Assembly (NCBI GenBank): GCA_024643305.1
Contig: JAHENE010000073.1
Coordinates: forward strand, 1 to 7,821
Source of the DNA: Thiobacillaceae bacterium
GTDB lineage: Bacteria; Pseudomonadota; Gammaproteobacteria; Burkholderiales; Thiobacillaceae
Reading direction: 5' to 3'
DNA: 7,821 nt
Shown: positions 7,359 to 7,821 of the stretch, in pieces
Layout of the letters: every line of letters begins with the position of its first letter
How positions within the stretch are numbered: position 1 is the stretch's first letter
Position numbers and translations under genes: made by a program
Notes under the pieces: model-generated
The model's input: only the letters and a program-made list of their open reading frames with translations
What the model was told of the DNA's origin: nothing
The model's database searches: none

Positions 7359-7821
7359 GCGCCCAACTTGCAATGCCGCGCGGCAGCAGCCTGGTTCGTC
7401 TTGCCGGCCCCGTGCTGGTATTGATGATCCTGGCCATGATGGTGCTGCCGCTGCCCACCTTCATGCTGGACATGCTGTTCACTTTTAACATCGCGCTGGC
7501 GATGATCGTGCTGCTGGTGAGCCTGAACGCGAGCAGACCCCTGGACTTTTCCGTATTTCCCACAGTGCTGTTGATTGCCACGCTGCTGCGCCTGTCGCTC
7601 AACGTGGCTTCCACGCGCATCATCCTGATGAATGGGCATACCGGCGCCGATGCGGCAGGCAAGGTGATTGAATCCTTCGGCAACTTCCTGGTGGGCGGCA
7701 ATTACACCGTAGGCTTCGTGGTATTCGTTATTCTCGTCATCATCAACTTTGTGGTGATCACACGCGGCGCAGGCCGTATTGCCGAAGTGGCGGCGCGCTT
7801 TACTCTAGATGCCATGCCGGG
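7355..7821 (+). CDS. flhA: Flagellar export gate protein FlhA, N-terminal part
   Basis: Largest subunit of the flagellar type III export gate, forming the cytoplasmic nonamer ring and probably coupling proton flow to export. Only the first 155 codons of about 690-700 are in the window; the gene runs off the right edge. Visible are membrane helices about 15-33, 39-57, 66-80 and 116-136, the conserved LDMLFTFNIALAMIVLLVSL region, DFSVFPTVLLIATLLRLSLN, and the FHIPEP-family signature RGAGRIAEVAARFTLDAMP (137-155). AGGAGG about eight bases upstream, inside the end of flhB, is a strong ribosome site. The 4-base ATGA overlap implies translational coupling with flhB. Confidence 0.96.
   Translation, partial: MSAQLAMPRGSSLVRLAGPVLVLMILAMMVLPLPTFMLDMLFTFNIALAMIVLLVSLNASRPLDFSVFPTVLLIATLLRLSLNVASTRIILMNGHTGADAAGKVIESFGNFLVGGNYTVGFVVFVILVIINFVVITRGAGRIAEVAARFTLDAMP

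Overview
The window looks like a chromosomal segment of a denitrifying, flagellated proteobacterium, most likely a betaproteobacterium. The basis is protein character: a cytochrome cd1 nitrite reductase with its maturation partner, a Dnr/Nnr-type CRP/FNR regulator, NnrS, and FlhB/FlhA. No rRNA or marker gene is present to fix the taxon.

Left part (1-3400), minus strand: a NosR/NirI-family membrane flavo-iron-sulfur protein (probably nirI) lies upstream of and codirectional with nirS, which runs off the left edge. nirS has a clear FNR/Dnr box with a correctly placed -10. nirI has a weaker box-like site with one extra spacer base. Both promoters carry the same 10-mer TTGGCCTAAA near the predicted start of transcription.

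Middle (3396-4983), plus strand: a Dnr/Nnr-type regulator gene, headed by a perfect TTGAT-N4-ATCAA box, is followed after 13 bases by a patatin-like phospholipase lipoprotein, probably in one operon. This operon converges on nnrS (minus strand, 4984-6192) with no bases between the two stop codons.

Upstream of nnrS (6193-6446): a second copy of the same 14-base box, in the same orientation relative to its gene as the regulator's box, has a well-placed -10. It should start a minus-strand RNA of about 190 nt that reaches a strong intrinsic terminator, and the terminator's T run stops only 14 bases before the nnrS start codon. nnrS should therefore need readthrough (attenuation), or the leader may accumulate as an anaerobically induced small RNA. 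This is the most novel-looking element of the window.

Right part (6603-7821), plus strand: flhB and the start of flhA, overlapping by 4 bases. This FlhB is only 251 residues and stops just before the NPTH autocleavage region, so it lacks the cytoplasmic substrate-switching domain.

Together, the left three quarters form a compact NO/nitrite regulon: the enzyme, its assembly or electron-transfer partner, the sensor-regulator, NO tolerance, and a possible lipid-acting enzyme. It directly abuts a flagellar export operon.
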